Source: Deltaproteobacteria bacterium (GTDB taxonomy: Bacteria > Myxococcota_A > Polyangia > Haliangiales > Haliangiaceae). Taken from it: a DNA stretch of 64,000 nucleotides. The notes below the pieces were generated by a model that worked only from the letters and a program-made list of their open reading frames with translations, did not search any database and was not told where the DNA came from. The translations under genes were made by a program, and so were the position numbers. Below are positions 63,064 through 64,000 of this stretch, one piece after another (position 1 is the first letter of the stretch; every line of letters starts with the position of its first letter). The stretch lies in the NCBI GenBank assembly GCA_025353585.1, contig JANXOM010000035.1, positions 60,412 through 124,411 of the forward strand, written 5' to 3'.

Positions 63064-64000
63064 TCAGAAGTACATCTTGCAGCTCTTGCAGTAGAAGCGC
63101 AGGTGCTCCTCGACCCAGGCCATCGGCGCGTCGCACTGCGGGCAGGCCGGCGAGGGGCCGCTCGAGGTCGCGGCGGGCGCAGGCTCGGGCGACGGCGGCG
63201 GCGGCAGGGCCTCCGCGGGCGCGGGCTCGGGCGCGAGCGCGGGCGCGATGGCGTGCGCGTCGGTCGGCGGCGCTGTGCGCTCCGCGAGCGCGGCCAGCTC
63301 CGACCTCTCCGAGAGCTCGGCGCGCGATGGCGGTCGCGGTGAGGACGCGATGAGCTCCTCGGACATGCGCGGGAACGGCGTGGTGGCGTTGGCCATGCTC
63401 GGGCGCAGCGCGGGCTCGCTGACGCGCGCGATCGCGGACGTGCGCACGTCGTCGGCGGCAGCGGAGTCCTCGGTCGAAGCATCGAGGCTGGGCGCGGTGC
63501 TCTCGGCCGTGGGCGCTGGCTCGCGCTCGGACTCGGACTCGGACTCGAGCTCGGACTCGGGGGCCGCGCGAAGGTTCGCGTCGGTGCGGTCGTCGGCCCC
63601 CTCCAGGTCGTGCGGGTCGCCGAGGTCGTGCGTCTGCGCGAGGTCATCGACGAGCGGCATGCCGACCGTGCGCTCGTCGTCGGCGGGCGCGGCCGTCGTC
63701 GGGAGGCTCGCGGGCGTCGGGATCTGCAGCGGCGGCGGTACCTTTGCGGGACGCGCGGCGAACGGCGGCGGCATGGTCGCGGGGCGCGGCGGCAGGGTGG
63801 GGGCGAGCGGCGGCTTGCGCAGCGTCGCGAACCCCGGTGGCATCGGCGGTGGTGCGGTCCCCGGGCGCATGCCGGCCCGGGGCGAGGGTGGCGTCACCAC
63901 GAACGCGGGCGGCGGCGGCGGCGCGGCACGCGGCGAGAGCGGGCCCGCCGGACCGGCGAGCGGCTCGGGGGTGCGCGGCAGGGTCCAGCCGCCCGACGGC
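63064..64000 (-). CDS. Pro-rich protein with C-terminal zinc ribbon, 5' end outside window
   Basis: The frame is open to the right edge, so the N-terminus is missing; an in-frame GTG at 63900 need not be the start because protein-like sequence (W-T-L-P-R-T-P-E-P-L) continues upstream. The visible part is Pro/Ala/Met-rich with a Ser-Glu run and ends in a zinc ribbon C-P-Q-C-D-A-P-M-A-W...Y-C-K-S-C-K. Function unknown; likely cytoplasmic regulator. Confidence 0.6.
   Translation of the reverse strand, partial: PSGGWTLPRTPEPLAGPAGPLSPRAAPPPPPAFVVTPPSPRAGMRPGTAPPPMPPGFATLRKPPLAPTLPPRPATMPPPFAARPAKVPPPLQIPTPASLPTTAAPADDERTVGMPLVDDLAQTHDLGDPHDLEGADDRTDANLRAAPESELESESESEREPAPTAESTAPSLDASTEDSAAADDVRTSAIARVSEPALRPSMANATTPFPRMSEELIASSPRPPSRAELSERSELAALAERTAPPTDAHAIAPALAPEPAPAEALPPPPSPEPAPAATSSGPSPACPQCDAPMAWVEEHLRFYCKSCKMYF

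Noticed and set aside
63520..63560. GACTCG repeat as a variable-number locus
   Set aside because: Only a few imperfect hexamers within a Ser/Glu-coding low-complexity region; not distinct from the surrounding bias.

Overview
The window is a stretch of GC-rich, gene-dense chromosome from a bacterium that looks like a myxobacterium (phylum Myxococcota, formerly Deltaproteobacteria). This is inferred from several things seen together: Ser/Thr-kinase genes with proline-rich linkers, a MYXO-CTERM-like C-terminal tail, RCC1-repeat and Cys-rich lipoproteins, PilZ/FecR/ECF regulators, and many 4-base ATGA/GTGA gene overlaps. I could not assign a genus. Because GC is high, long antisense open frames are everywhere; I kept only frames with recognisable protein character.

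Region by region. 0.4-4.2 kb is a ureide (purine ring) degradation operon: allantoinase, an allantoicase fused to OHCU decarboxylase, and HIU hydrolase, followed by the decayed remains of a formylglycine-generating-enzyme-like gene. 4.2-8.1 kb holds a Cys-rich lipoprotein, an exported esterase, a citrate-lyase/HpcH-like protein and a Uma2 nuclease-fold protein. 8.2-12.3 kb is a small island next to tRNA-His: a frameshifted tyrosine integrase whose stop codon overlaps the tRNA 3' end, an excisionase-type HTH gene, and a coupled pair that looks like a membrane-anchored restriction-nuclease-fold effector plus a cognate immunity-like partner. 12.3-29.5 kb is mostly core and regulatory: rph-rdgB, a degenerate kinase, a PilZ-like protein, an ECF sigma/FecR pair, PLD and dienoyl-CoA-reductase-like SDR, yggX, ExbB/ExbD, a GGDEF cyclase, hpt and a HAD nucleotidase. 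29.5-47.5 kb has FabH, a seven-haem cytochrome, alkaline phosphatase and sulfatase superfamily proteins, a phosphoesterase/beta-propeller surface protein, NDH-2 and a thioesterase.

47.5-55.1 kb is a tight six-gene minus-strand run: a swivel-first aconitase-like protein, a frameshifted membrane protein, an SDR-aminotransferase fusion, a NadR-like NMN adenylyltransferase/kinase, an indole-type (DMATS/ABBA) prenyltransferase and a cytochrome P450. The last four look like a compact natural-product operon and are the best candidate for an undescribed system. 55.1-64 kb has an RCC1 lipoprotein, a PknB-type kinase with two coupled neighbours, a triple-repeat lipoprotein, an APH-like kinase, a histidine phosphatase and a zinc-ribbon protein cut by the window edge.

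A second theme is short repeats. Four families (A-D, 45-97 bp units) occur here, and at several loci the repeat supplies the stop codon or the last residues of the neighbouring gene. Two single-base frameshifts (integrase; membrane protein at 52.5 kb) could be real decay or assembly errors.
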